Assembly (NCBI GenBank): GCA_023101885.1
Contig: JALPQD010000406.1
Location: 1,798,001-1,862,000 of the forward strand
Source of the DNA: Typhlomys cinereus
Taxonomy: Eukaryota > Chordata > Mammalia > Rodentia > Platacanthomyidae
DNA: 64,000 bases
Direction of reading: 5' to 3'
How positions within the stretch are numbered: the first letter of the stretch is position 1; every line of letters begins with the position of its first letter. Positions 24,368 through 36,475 of this stretch are shown piece after piece. The translations under genes and the position numbers were made by a program. A model generated the notes under the pieces. That model saw only the letters and a list, made by a program, of their open reading frames with translations. It was not told where the DNA came from and did not search any database.

Positions 24368-24623
24368 CTATCTATCATCTATCTGTATAGCAAAGAACAC
24401 TGTGTGTCCCTGTGGAGAATCAAGGGTGACTTCAGAAATCATCCTGGATTGCTTCTACCTCCTTTTGATTTTGCTCTGGGATTTCCTAGGTTCGGTCCAC
24501 CAGGACCAGAAGTGCAGGCCTCAGCCATTTCCACCTGGGGTTTTTATTCCGGACCTGGGATCCAAACTGAAGATTTTCTACTTGTGAGACAGAATCTTAA
24601 TGCCTGAGTCATCTCTCCAGCCC
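24244..24623 (-). mobile_element. Older subfamily of the unrecognised tRNA-derived SINE
   Basis: On the minus strand the head starts at 24623 (plus strand shows GTCATCTCTCCAGCCC), followed by the same body order as the copies at 39908 and 62387: a GGATCC-type B box, ACCTGGGG/GCCAGG, CTTCTGGTCCTGGTGGACC, AAATCCCAGAGCAAAATC and GATGATTTCTGAAGTCACC. Its 3' tail, on the left, contains an expanded tetranucleotide array and AAATAAATAAATGAATAAA. The 124-codon frame 24213-24587 runs through this repeat and is not a gene. Confidence 0.85.
24297..24386. repeat. (CTAT)n/(CTGT)n microsatellite in a SINE tail
   Basis: GTCTGTCTATCTGTCTATCT followed by a long run of CTAT units. It lies between the SINE body and its A-rich end, so it grew from the SINE tail. 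Confidence 0.95.
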
Positions 24624-25371
24624 ATTACCAATAATTTTAATGGATCTGTATATTCTCTTAGACACTCAAACCTCCTGTAAGTGTATGAAGTCAATGCCTA
24701 GAAAGCAAGTAATACTTCAATAAAAAGATGCCCTGCATTTCCTATGGTATTTGATTGCATGATAAATTGATATTAAAATCAGCAAGTTCAATAAAAATAA
24801 GCTATCAACAAAACTTTGTAACTTAAATAGTTTAAATTTCTAATGCACTTTATAAATTCTGCACATGTATATTTCATCTGTGCCTTTGCTCAGGCTTTGC
24901 AAGATGTCATCAGGTGTTTCATCATTATTTTATTGTCCTCTTATTACCAAAGGGGAATACCACTGTAATTTTTTGTTAAAACATCATTAATCAAATACTT
25001 GCCCTTGAAAAGCAATAACAGCAGGTCTTGGGAAGCATAATTTAATTAATTTAATGTGGGAATTTTAATAAATATTCATGCTCTGTCACTGTCCTCTAAA
25101 TATAAAGAGCACTTTCATAGTTCAAATCTTCTAAGCATGAAGCTTATGTAATTTCACACACTTTGAGAACATGATTTCCAAAACATCAGAAGACATAACT
25201 ATTATTATTAAAACTTTCAGTTACTTTATTGATAAATATCCTATTCCATATGATGATCTCAATTTTAATATTATAATAAATTAAAACTTTCATACTTGCT
25301 TAGAAAGCTTTCATTACATGTTAAAGTTGAGCTCCTTGTACATGAGGATTTAAATGACTTAATTTTTCTTT
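24624..25371. other. AT-rich unique DNA
   Basis: No gene or repeat recognised. Confidence 0.6.
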
Positions 25372-25770
25372 TAGTGTATTCATGTGTGTGAATGTGTACA
25401 TGTGTGTGTATGCGTGTGTGTGAGTGTGGCATACATGTGTTGTATACATGTGTGCATACATGTTTGTACAGGTTAGTGATCAACCAGAGATCAGAGGAGG
25501 GAGTCAGATGTTGTCTATCACTCTCTATCTTATTCTTGTCTGGCAAGGCCCTTTTCTAGTAAAGGGTTTAATTTTTTTGTTGTTGTTATTTTCAGCTTGC
25601 CTGGAAATCAATAAGCACTAGGCATTCTCCTGTCTCTAACCCACATGGGGCTGTTTTATAAGCATGCATATATCCTCTCCTGGATTGTTACCTGAGGGCT
25701 GGGATCTGAACTCTGGTTCTCACATTTACAACGCAAGTGATCTTCATCTGAGGGGCATCTCTCCAGACCC
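25372..25770 (-). mobile_element. B4 SINE, diverged
   Basis: The plus strand shows a GT-rich left end, a degraded inverted B1-like middle (with a T-run near 25572-25582) and a right end GGGATCTGAACTCTGG then ATCTCTCCAGACCC, the inverted tRNA-like head. It is full length and strongly diverged. Confidence 0.75.
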
Positions 25771-26633
25771 TTGCTTAATAGTTCTCTGACAGGATTACCT
25801 TAAAACATCTTTCATATCCACATTACTACTGCTGCTACTAATAAAATAGACCATAATGAGACATTCCCCTGTTCAGAGCAATGCAACTGCATACATAATA
25901 TATGGGAGTGATGATGGTGTATAGCTTTCAATCCAAAATTTTTTAGTATGTGTTAGATTGATAATCTTGGTTTGCATATGTGAAAACATTATTAGAAGCC
26001 CCATGTCAGAAGAACTTCACAGATCATGACATGTATTTGTAAGCAGATGCTGATGATACATGATAGACAGATTAATGATAGGCAGATGATAGTAAATGCT
26101 GAAAGACATACCTGGCACCGACTTTCAGCCATGAGTGGAATGAAGGAACTATGTCATTAAAAGTAATGGATTCCAAAATAGTCAATGACTTTACTGGTAG
26201 CATTGGGAAAGAAAGAGAAATTGTTTGAGTTCTTAGGAGGATGCAAAGAGACAATATATCCTCAAAGGTATACAGCTGTGATTAGGTCTCACAAGACCAA
26301 GGCCTTCAGAAGCTTGGTGGTATAAGGAGCTAATAGATGCTATTTTCTCTGACATCCCCAGGGTTTCAAGGGCCAAAACTAAGAGAAATTGTTTAGGCCA
26401 GCTGCTGCCCACGTGATGCACTGTAAGCATAAAAGGAAACTTTACCATGCTGCTACCTAACTGGGAGGAACTGCCTTCCTCATAGAGACACCCTTCAGGG
26501 ATAAAAATGATCAATATCTAAAGGTCATGTATGTTGATCAAGGGATGAAGACAAAGCTATATTTTTTCAATTCACTAAAAAAATAAGCTGGCTAACATTT
26601 TAAAACGCTAGATATGACAGAGGAATATGCTGC
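25771..26633. other. Unique DNA
   Basis: Nothing recognised. The frames at 26072-26254 and 26233-26514 (minus) show no family features. Confidence 0.5.
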
Positions 26634-26945
26634 AGATTTAGCCTAATTGATAAAAATGTTTGTTTTCAGGCACCTGGAACTCAGTTCCATTCGTAGGACT
26701 CATATACAAAGGTGGTGTGGTGCTCTGTGCTTGCAAATCCAGCCCAGGGAAGGTGGAGACAACCAGATTCCTGGGAATTGATTAATAAACAGCTTACTTG
26801 GCAAGTCCCAGGCCAGTGAGAGATGAGACTGTTTCAAAATAAAGGTACCCGAAGAAAAACTCTAGAGATTGGCTTTTACATGTGCACACATGAGCACACA
26901 AATGTGTGCACAAAATATGTACTCAGATGCACATGGACACATATA
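26634..26945 (+). mobile_element. B4 SINE, diverged
   Basis: A head with CACCTGGAACTCAGTTCC, a B1-like body with GGCAAGTCCCAGGCCAGTGA then GAGACTGTTTCAAAATAAAG, and a TGTGCACACATG-rich 3' end. This is plus-strand B4 order. Confidence 0.7.
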
Positions 26946-29202
26946 TGTAACATACTATATGATAAAATTTTAGTTGACTAAGTTATCTATGTTTAAGGAA
27001 ATCAGAGTGAGATTATCAGAAAAAAAACACTTTATTTTGTTGTTATTCTTGGTTAGGTACATCCAACATAAAATATGTCAAAATAGCAATGTGATAGATA
27101 TATCAATGCCAAGGAATTTTAATATACCTGAAAAAAAGAAAGTGTGATTTTCTTATTTTCTTATATTCCATTATAGCTAATTATTATCCACATATTTAGT
27201 ATTGTTTTCCATTTGCAATGATTGCTAATTCTGATATGATTATACATTAAGTTAAAGTAATAGAAACTTTTAGTTCTAACAACACTATTAAACTTTACAA
27301 GAAATTCTGTTTGAAAATACACCCAGCTGATCGTTGTGATGTCTTTGGTGGGGTTCTGTGTTCTCAAGTTGTATCACAGTGTTAAATGCTTTGATTCAGT
27401 GTGTCTATAGACAAACTAGTCTTTACTAAAGTTTTGGACGTTCTTGAAAAAAATTCTGTCTCTGCCAACTTGCATGATTTCAAAGAAATGTCAAATTAAG
27501 CCACTGGAAATCTAGTTCAGGTTCTTCTAAGATCTTTTGAGCATGAGGAACACTACATACTTTCAAAGAACTTAAAAATACAAAGTTTAACACAGGAAAG
27601 CATTTGAGGAACTCTTCTTGAATACATGCTGCTGCCCTTAGACAACTTTTCTTTTAAATTTGACACAAAAGCATTACTATCTAGAAACATTTCAATCTCT
27701 TAAGGAAAGAAAATTGACTTTGACTATGTTCCTTGCCATGTCATAAAGATTCACAAGCCCTTGAGCAATATGAATAAATTCACTGATGAAGGACCTATTC
27801 AATATTTAGCAATAGATTTATATAATGATGGGTTACAAAACTGTTGAACAAATGAATTACTGACAATGAAATGTGATTTTTAAAGGAAAAGCAAAATGCT
27901 TCAAATATATGTCTGTACCAAAATCTTTTAGTCAGATTACTTTTTGGAAAAACAGCACAGCTTCCTCATTAGCAGCTTACTTTCTAAAGGTAAAACTGGC
28001 TGATTTAAATACATCCTTCTGTTCCTTGCCTCATATGGACTTTAGATCTTAGATGAGAGATTACACTAATTTGTCTCAGCATTCCTCTCAGGACAAAATG
28101 TAACAATTTTGCAGTTATTATTTAAATTATTTTAGTTGTTATAACAAATAATTTTCAATTTCCAAATGCCAGGGATACCAATTCTTCTGGAGATTAAAGC
28201 TCAGTGTAGAAAGGTTATAAGATACATAAAGGATAATATTTTATCTATTTTAAATTATCTTTATGTTGATTAAAAACGCAAATCCAGTATAAATTCAATG
28301 TAGATATCTGTTAATTTTCCTAGGGGATATAGAATGTTTATGTGTTCAATATAAGTAAATTTTTATAAAAATGTCTTTGAAAATAATAGAGCTATCTTTT
28401 AAAGGTTTATTTTTTTCCTTATTAATACTAATAGCCCAATAACACTTTTAAATTAGAAACACTAATATATACTTTAAAATATTATTTTCAGAGCTATGGT
28501 GATATTAAAAGAGTGTCAAAAGCAACAAATTTGGAGTATCTGTGAGCATGTGAAATCTGAGGATTCTGTGAAGCATTCTCTGCCTTACTCCCAACCCACT
28601 TCTGCTTTTTAACCTTCCCATCTCTTCATTTCTCTTGTCACCTCATGAAGCTCCCTAACCTGTGATTGCATCCATTTTCTTCCCAAGAACTCTAGCAGTG
28701 CCTTCCAATTGGAGATGTCTCTATTACTCTAGGACTCATAATGTGAATGTAAGGTGCTACCCACAATGATTTCGCACTTTCCAAATGATGGTTTCAAGCA
28801 TTAGTGCCTTTGGTTTGTGTTTTCTTGGACCATTTTTACTGTGGGGTAAACATGTTCAAATGAACTGGGCAAGACACCATGCACCATGAGAAACTTCCAG
28901 GTGACTGAAGTAACATGAATTTTGAGAGAATATTGTAACCATATATTCATTCATTTCAAAGACAATGTATTGAAAAAAAATACAATGACTGTTAGATGAC
29001 CAAAGTCTAAGAAAATGTATGATTCTTCAGAATTGACAAGTGGAAAATACCATTTACATTTCAATAGCATTTTAAAATGTAAGGAACTAAGCCTTGAATA
29101 GGAGATCAAAGAGTACTAACTGGAACATTCTGTTCCTTTGGTCACTAAGACTTTCTGACTGTAAAACTTTGAACATCGTGTAGCTTAAACTAAGATAATG
29201 CC
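26946..29202. other. AT-rich unique DNA
   Basis: No gene seen over 2.2 kb. A pyrimidine-biased patch at about 28575-28740 weakly recalls an old LINE-2 but is not supportable. Confidence 0.5.
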
Positions 29203-29375
29203 TTAGTTAAGAGTGTGGAGTCTTTGGACTCAGACAGACATTGATTTGAATACTCTTGAATCCATTTCTGCCTGGGGGAAATCTTTGTCTTATCTCATTA
29301 AACCTGGATTTCTTCATTTATAAAATAACAGTGTAGTTATAGTTGTTAAATTAATATAAGGTACTTAATCCATTG
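29203..29375 (+). mobile_element. MIR SINE
   Basis: GTTAAGAGTGTGGAGTC and GGACTCAGACAGACATTG correspond to the MIR head. ATTTCTTCATTTATAAAATA corresponds to the MIR core (TTTCCTCATCTGTAAAATG in the consensus I remember), and the rest is in the expected order. Ancient mammalian repeat. Confidence 0.8.
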
Positions 29376-30108
29376 ACTGAATTGCTGCTATCATTGGCAT
29401 CAAAAATAATAGTGTACTATCTTTAATCCTGAAATATGACTATAAACCTTTAAAAATGCAAATGATTCTATAACTATAATGAATCTTCATTATTCTTGAA
29501 TTTCATATTTATGTATTGTCCTACTTGCTAAAACACATTTATAATGCTACATCAATGCTCATATATTTTCTGCAGTCCTTTATAGACATGTGAAAAGTCC
29601 TGAAATATGCATTACCTGCTGTTGTTTCTTCTAGGTGAGCTTCAACAAGGTTCTGATGAGGACCCATTTCAAGTCTTGAATTGTAGACAAATGTGTCTTT
29701 TCAATCTGTTAAGCATGTTTTTTTGTGTTGTTGTTTGTTTGTTTGTTTTTGTAATTCAATGTCCTTTTTCTGGAGAATGTTCTATCCCACATATACCGTA
29801 AACATAATGCTGAGATCACTTTAATACATCTGAGTCCAAAATATTGGTGATTTTCACTATGGAGAAAATAATTTGTGTTAAATCAGTTTCTAAGATATAA
29901 TGGGGTTGGTTGTTCATGGATTCAATGCCAGTTAAATCGATACTATGTATGAAACAAAAATCTTCTTAAGACAGAAACACATATAAAAGGTTATGCATCA
30001 GTTAACAAAAGAACTTTTTGTTCCCAGAGGCTCATAACATCCTAACCCTATATTTTTCAATAGGATCAAAGGTTTAATGTTCAATGATTCTGCTGTTAAG
30101 TGACTTAT
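29376..30108. other. AT-rich unique DNA
   Basis: Nothing recognised apart from a (GTTT)n-like run near 29728-29750. Confidence 0.55.
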
Positions 30109-30124
30109 AGAAATATAGACTTTA
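30109..30124 (+). repeat. Target-site duplication, left
   Basis: AGAAATATAGACTTTA is repeated exactly at 30416-30431 around the SINE. Confidence 0.95.
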
Positions 30125-30415
30125 GGGCTGGAGAGGTGGCTCAGGGGTTAAGCCTCTGCCTTATAGGTGGAAGGTCCTGAGTTCAGATCCTAAACCTCAC
30201 GTATAGATGCCAGACAGAAATGGGGGCGGTCTGCATTTCTGGTCCTGGTAGGGCAGAGCCTGTGAATGCCGAGGCAGAATAAACAAGGAGGAGATGGAGG
30301 CGGTCCATGGTGGTTCCCGAATTCCTCCGTGGTTCTACACACACACACACACATACATACACATATGCACACCTGCATATACACACAATTGAATTAATAA
30401 TAAAAATTTAAAAAA
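30125..30415 (+). mobile_element. Young tRNA-derived SINE, copy C
   Basis: Full-length head with A box (TGGCTCAGGGG), B box (GAGTTCAGATCC), the GC-rich body, (CA)n interrupted by CATA, GAATTAATAATAAAAATTTA and an A-run. It has a perfect 16-bp target-site duplication. It carries more transitions than copy A, mostly at CpG, as expected after methylation decay. Confidence 0.92.
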
Positions 30416-30431
30416 AGAAATATAGACTTTA

Positions 30432-31198
30432 TAGAACTGATAGAAAGAGTATTTTGAAAATGGCTTTGAAAACTCAGTTAATACAGTATTTCACTTACTT
30501 CTCCTTTGTGACGGGCAAAGAATGAATAAGGTATGAATGAGGAAAGGTGGCATTTGTATTGGACCACTAATGCTAATGGGTAAGCAACTAATCTGTATCT
30601 TTAAATAAGGTACTCTGATTCTGTTTCATCTGACAGCAATGTGGACATGGGTCATGAGAGAAAAGCCACTTTTCTCATTCATTATAAACAATCACATGAC
30701 AAAATAGAAAGTCTAGCTCAAAAAATAGACCCATGCTTTTTCAATTAACTTCTCTGAAATGAATAATGGTTTCAGAATTACTGTGATATCCATAATGACT
30801 TGAATATTTGTTTCTTTAACAGAAACTCAATGTTGAGAAAGAGAAAACTCCCAAAATGTTCTCATGGGAACATGGTTATCAAAGAGTGCAATGATGCTGG
30901 TGTAGCCTTCACTCCAAGCCCACTTGGTCTACTATTTTTTAATTCAAAGAAATAGTAAAGGAAAAGAGGTTCTCAATTCAAAAAGGATGAAGACAGTGTT
31001 ATTAATTATATCATCAGACATGACTAATAGTCTCTTTCTCTTCTCTCTCTCTATATATGTGTGTGTATAGATATGTAATGCATAGATATATATGTGTATA
31101 CATGTATGTATGCATCTATATGTACATATATTTATGTGTATGATATAAAGAGAGGTTTTATTTCCTAACCAATCAATTATGCATTGTCATTATCATAT
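30432..31198. other. AT-rich DNA with degenerate microsatellite
   Basis: From about 31034 to 31145 there is a CT-rich then TATG/TGTA-rich low-complexity stretch just upstream of the L1 insertion. No gene seen. Confidence 0.6.
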
Positions 31199-31210
31199 GA
31201 AATTATTTGA
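31199..31210 (+). repeat. LINE-1 target-site duplication, left
   Basis: GAAATTATTTGA is repeated exactly at 37511-37522, giving both borders of the 6.3-kb L1. Confidence 0.92.
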
Positions 31211-31632
31211 CCCTTTACCCACACTCCTGGGGGGCAGGCAGTCCAGCCAGGACTCACAGCGACCTAGGTAAGTACCCTTCGCCCACTCCCAAACCCCAAG
31301 CAGCTCACTGGCCACAGCTCCTCCCACCAGCCAGCCGCAGCTGGCGCTGCACAGGGCAGGGGCCGGGGAGGACCCCCTGGACCACGCCCCAGCTCCCCAG
31401 GTTAATAGTGCCCCCCAACCGCCACCTCCTCCCTTTCCCCACCCTCCTGGGATGTGGCAGTCCAGCCAGGACTCAAGGCGACCTAGGTAAGCTCACTCCA
31501 CACCCCCAAACCTCAGGCAGCCCACTGGTCCCAGCTCCTCCACCAGCCACCTAGAGCAGGAGCTGCTCCAGACCAAATAATTCAGTTCAGTGAAAAATGC
31601 ACAGAAATTGAAAGAAGGTCTTAGGAGTTAAA
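31211..31632 (+). promoter_or_regulatory. L1 5' UTR with two tandem monomer-like units
   Basis: Unit 1 (31211-31430, 220 bp) begins CCCTTTACCCACACTCCTGG. Unit 2 begins at 31431 (CCCTTTCCCCACCCTCCTGG) and follows unit 1 for about 125 bp before passing into the ORF1 leader. Both carry GTCCAGCCAGGACTCA and GACCTAGGTAAG (31261-31272 and 31480-31491). Tandem 5' promoter monomers are known in murine L1. This sequence is not one of the murine types that I recall. CpG sites persist, consistent with a GC-rich internal Pol II promoter. The 115-codon frame across it is incidental. Confidence 0.8.
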
Positions 31633-32655
31633 ATGCCAATGCCCAAGTCAAAGTGCAAATCCATGAGAAATAAAACCCAAGAAAACAAATTAATTAATCC
31701 CATAATGATAGACTCCAACCAGAACAAACCCACGGAAAATAGTCAAGAAAGGCTGACCCAGGATAATGACTTTCAAAACATGATCCTTACCATGATCAAT
31801 ATTACGAAAGAGGAAATCTGGAGGACTTAAATAACCACATCAAACACTTTGAAAAGGAACACAATAGACACTTGGAGGAACTGAGAAAAACAATTCAAGG
31901 AAAAAAAACAGGCATAGAACAGTTAAAACAGACTCAAGCAGAGTTTAAAACTAAATTAAAAGACAAACTCTCTTCAACCCAGAACTTAACAGAGTATTAT
32001 AAGCAACTAAACAGGCAGAAAATAGAAGTTCTGACCTTGAAGACAAAGTGGGAGTATTAACCAGCTCAATGGAAGAGGTTGTTAAAGAGGTTGATAAATA
32101 TTCAAGAGTTATGGGACACCCTGAAGAAGCCCAACATGCGTATTCATGGAATACCAGAGCAAGAATCCCAAAATACCACACCTGAGGAAATTTTTTGAAA
32201 TATCATCAAGGCAAACTTTCCTCATCTAAAAAAAGAAAAGCCCATCCATACACAAGAGGCATTCCACACCCCAAACAGAAACTTGCCATGGCAAATAATA
32301 GTTAAAACACTCTACATTCAAGATAAAGAAATAATGCTGAGAGCTTCAAGTGAAAAAAAAATACTTTTAAAGGTAAACCTATTAAAATAACAAATGACAC
32401 TCAGTGGAAACGGTAAAAGCAAGAAGAGCTTGGAGAGACATACTTCAAATATTGAATGAGAAAAAAGGTCAACCCAGGCTGATATACCCTGCAAAACTAT
32501 CCATCATGATAGAGGGAGAAAGAAAAATTTTCCACCACAGAGACAACTTGAAGGGATACATGTCCACCACACCAGGCCTTCAAAAATTGCTAGAAATGAT
32601 ACTCAAGCTTGAAGAAAAAAACAAGCATATCCAGGAGAACAGAAGGGAAGTATAA
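31633..32655 (+). pseudogene. L1 ORF1 (RNA-binding protein), broken
   Basis: ORF1p is the trimeric RNA-binding chaperone that coats L1 RNA in the cytoplasm. The start ATG at 31633 opens a frame rich in Lys, Asn and Gln, typical of the disordered N-terminus, which ends at 31828-31830. A shifted frame (31872-32060) covers a Lys/Glu/Gln-rich coiled-coil-like stretch. The RNA-recognition region is visible near 32109-32196 (LWDTLKKPNMRIHGIPE), and the C-terminal domain at 32404-32655 keeps RRAW and the QPRLIYPAKLSI motif. The span of 1,023 nt (about 340 codons) equals the usual ORF1 length, so loss is by frameshifts and stops rather than large deletion. The assignment is sure and the exact lesions are read by eye. 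Confidence 0.9.
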
Positions 32656-32712
32656 TACCACCAAAACCTAAAAGCGAAACAATACATGTACAAAAGCCAC
32701 TAAACATAATAA
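32656..32712 (+). other. L1 inter-ORF spacer
   Basis: 57 nt between the ORF1 stop and the ORF2 ATG, A/C-rich, as usual for L1. Confidence 0.8.
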
Positions 32713-35700
32713 ATGCCTGGAATTAAAAACAATTTCTCCATTATAACATTAAATGTTAATGGAATTAACTCACCAATCTAGAGGCACAAATTACAAACTT
32801 GTATTAAAAGTCACAACCCATCAATCCTTCTTGCAGGAAACCCATCACACACCAAAAGATAGGCACATCCTAAAAATAAAAGGCTGGTCAAAAATTCTGT
32901 AAGCTAATGGAACCAGGAAACAGGCAGGAGTAGCCATTGTGCTATTGGACAAAGTGGACTTCAAACCAAAAAAAAATTATAAGAGACATAGATGGATACT
33001 ACATTTTAGTCACAGGTACAATTCACCAGGAAGACTTCACAATACTGAACATATATAACCCTCACATTCATTAAGCAAACCCTACAACGTCTAAAGCAAA
33101 AAATCAATCTCAACAATAATTCTTGGGGACTTCAACACCGCCCTCTCAACATGGGATAGATCAACAGGTCAAAAATTTAACAGAGATACTTTGGAGCTTA
33201 ATCAAACCCTTGCTGAACTAGACCTTACAGATCTCTATCGAACTTTTCATCCATGCACCAAAGAATACACATTTTTCTCAGCAGCACACGGAACTTTCTC
33301 CAAAATAGATCACATATTGGGCAACAAAACGAATCTCCACATATACAGGAAAGTTGAAATTCTAACCTGTGCCCTATCAGACAACCATGGCCTAAAGCTG
33401 GACATCCACAACATAACAAACAACAGAAAATACACTAACTCCTGGAAACTTAACACTATGATGCTGAAGGAGAATTGGATTCAGAAGGAAATTCAAGATT
33501 TCCTGAAAGCAAACGATAATGAAAATACAACTTACCAAAATCTCTGGGACACAATGAAAGCTGTCTTAAGAGGTAAGTTCATAGCTCTTAATGCCTACAT
33601 CAAAAAAATTGAAATATCACAAATAAATACCAATGCAGCTTAAAGCTTCAGAGACACTAGAGCACTCTGATCCCAAAAGTAGTAGAAGAGAGGAGATTAG
33701 CAAAATAAGGGGAGAAATATCTGAAATCGAGATGAGGAAAACAATAAAGAAAATCAACCAGTGAAAAACCTGTTTTTTTGAAAAAAATCAACAAGATTGA
33801 TACACCCCTAGCTAAATTAACAAAAAGCAAGAGAGAGAAACCAAAATTAACAAAATTAGAAATGAACATGGAGTTATCACTACTGATACCCAAGACATCC
33901 AGAGAATTATACATCATATTTTAAAAACTTATACCCTGTAAAATTTGACAACACAAAAGAGATGGATGAATTCCTAAATAAACACAATTTACCAAAATTG
34001 AATCAGGAAGTTCTGAATTATTTAAATAGTCCTATAACATATGAGAAATCAATGAAGTAATCTTGACTCTTCCCACCAAAAAATGTCCTGGACCAGATGG
34101 ATTCAGCACAGAGTTCTACCAGACATTCAAGGAGTTAATAACACCAATACTCCTTAAACTGTTCCATCAAATATCAAAGGAAGGAACACTACCAAATTCC
34201 TTCTATGAAGCTAATAAGGTCTTAATCCCAAAACCTAATACAGATACACTTAAAAAAGAAAGCTATAGGCCAATCTCTCTGATGAACACAGATTCAAAGA
34301 TTCTCAACAAAGTCTTAGCAAATCGGATTCAAAAACATATCAAAAAGATCATCCACATGGATCAAGTAGGCTTTATCCCAGGCACACAAGGTTGGTTTAA
34401 CATACGCAAATCAATAAATGTAATTCATCATACAAACCAGTCCAAAGTTGAAGACCACATGATACTCTCGATAGATGCAGAAAAAGCTTTTGACAAGTTC
34501 CAACAGCCCTTTATGATCAAAACCCTAGAGAAGGATGGAATGGAAGGAACCTTTATCAATATAATAAAAGCTGTATACAACAAACCAACAGCAAGGATTA
34601 TACTCAATGGGGAAAAACTTGAAGCATTCCTGCTTTAATCAGCAAGTACACAAGACTGTCCTCTCTCACAACTTCTATTCAATATTGTACTTGAAGTCTT
34701 AGCTGAAGCCATAAGACAAGAAAGGGACACAAAACGGATTCAAATCGGCAAGGAAGAAATCATGTTATCTCTATTTGCAGATGACACAATCTTATACCTG
34801 AGTGATCTCAAACACTCCACCAGGAAGCTCCTGGAACTAATATAGTAGTTCAGCAGGGTGGCAGGATACAAAATAAATGTACAAACATCAGAGGCCTTCC
34901 TATATGTCCAGAATGAAAGAAGTGAAAAAGCCTTGAGAGAAACAATCCCATTTACTATAGCCCCTAAAAAAATGAAATACCTTGGTATAAACCTAACCAA
35001 GGAAGTAAGAGACCTTTATAATGAAAACTTTAAAACCCTAAAGAAAGAAATTGCAAAAGACATCAGAAGGGGAAAGACCTCCCATGTTCCTGGATTGGCA
35101 GAATCAATATCGTAAAAATGACCATCCTACCAAAGGCAATATACAGATTCAATGCATACCAATTAAAATTCCAAAGCAATTCTTTAAAGAAGTTGATCAA
35201 ATGATCTCAAAATTCATATGGAGGCACAAAAGACCCAGGATAGCAAAGACAATCCTGAGTAACAGAAACACTGCTGGAGTTATCACCATACCAAACCTTA
35301 GTCTATACTACAAATCTATAGTTGTAAAAACAGCCTGGTATTGGCTCCAAAATAGACACACAGATCAATGGATAAGGGTTGAGGACCCAGATACAAGCCC
35401 ACACAAGTACAGCCATTTGATTGTTGACAAAGGGGCCCAAAAAATCCAATGGAAAAAGAACAGCATCTTCAACAAATGGTGCTAGAAAAAGTGGATCTCC
35501 ACATGCAGAAGATTAAAACTGGACTCGTACTTGTCACCATGTACAAGAATTAACTCCAAATGGATGAAGGACCTCAATATAAGGCTACACACTATAAAAA
35601 CCATAGTTGAAAGGGTAGAGAACTCTCTCAAGCTGATTGGGCTAGGCCAACAGTTCCTAAATGGACATCCAATAGCACAGTCACTAAACTGAACAGATGG

Positions 35701-36475
35701 GATCTTGTGAAATAAAGAACTTCTGTTCAGATAAACAGTTTGTAACTCCAGCACAAAGGCAACCCACAGAATGGGAGAAAATCTTCACTAACCACATATC
35801 TGATAGAGCTCTATTATCCAGAGTACACAAAGAACTTAGAAAACTCAACATCAGGGAAACAGATGGGCCAATTAAAAAATGGGCTTTGGAATTTAAAAGA
35901 AATTCTACTAGGAAAGAAATTAAAATGTCTAACAAATACCTTAAAAAATGCTCTACATCCTTAGCCATCAGGGATATGCAAATCAAAACTTCCCTGAGAT
36001 ATCATCTCACCCCAGTCAGGACGGTAAAAATCCACAATACAAACAATACCAAATGCTGGAGAGGATGTGGAGAGAGGGGAACTCTCCTATATTGCTACAT
36101 ACAACCACTTTAGGGAGCCATCTGGCAATTCATAAATAAATTAAAGAATGAAATGTCATATGACCCTACTATTCACCTTGATTCACAACCATGTTCATAG
36201 CAGCACTGTTTACAATAGCAAAGTCATGGATTCAGACCAAATGTCCAACAGTTGACGAGTGGATAAGGAAAATGTGGTACATTTATACAATGGAATACTA
36301 CTCAGCCATCAAAAATGATGAATTAATGCAATTTGCCAGGAAATGGATGGAATTAGAAATAATTATATTGAGTGAAGTATCCCAGACACAGAAAATTAAT
36401 CACTGTATGTACTCCCTGATTTGTGGATTCTTGTACCAAACCCACTTAGAGAGACTCAAAGACAAATCTCTGTAA
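32713..36475 (+). pseudogene. L1 ORF2 (endonuclease/reverse transcriptase), broken
   Basis: ORF2p nicks target DNA and reverse-transcribes L1 RNA at the nick. The ATG at 32713 leads into the LNVNGINSPI endonuclease start, with an in-frame stop at 32779-32781. The endonuclease is recognisable to about 33400: GDFNT at 33125-33139, then the SDNHG site at 33377-33391, where the catalytic His of the usual SDH is Asn (codon 33383-33385). Reverse transcriptase follows (34063-35115) with [33 protein letters not shown] and FADD (34774-34785). The C-terminal part retains CWRGCGERGTLLYC near 36054-36095 and ends with TMEYYSAIKNDE and nearby residues. The span of about 1,254 codons matches the usual 1,275 or so. 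Frames change at least five times, and stops are frequent at 35480-35700. It is non-functional. Confidence 0.93.

Noticed and set aside
24213..24587. 124-codon open frame with an Ile/Leu/Tyr/Ser-rich repeat
   Set aside because: The repeated peptide is translation of the (CTAT)n array, and the rest is the inverted SINE.
31207..31554. 115-codon Pro-rich open frame
   Set aside because: Lies in the GC-rich L1 promoter units upstream of ORF1. It has no coding counterpart in L1.
33225..33917. Minus-strand frames opposite L1 ORF2 (also 34740-35000, 35482-35986)
   Set aside because: Shadows of the ORF2 coding sequence on the opposite strand.
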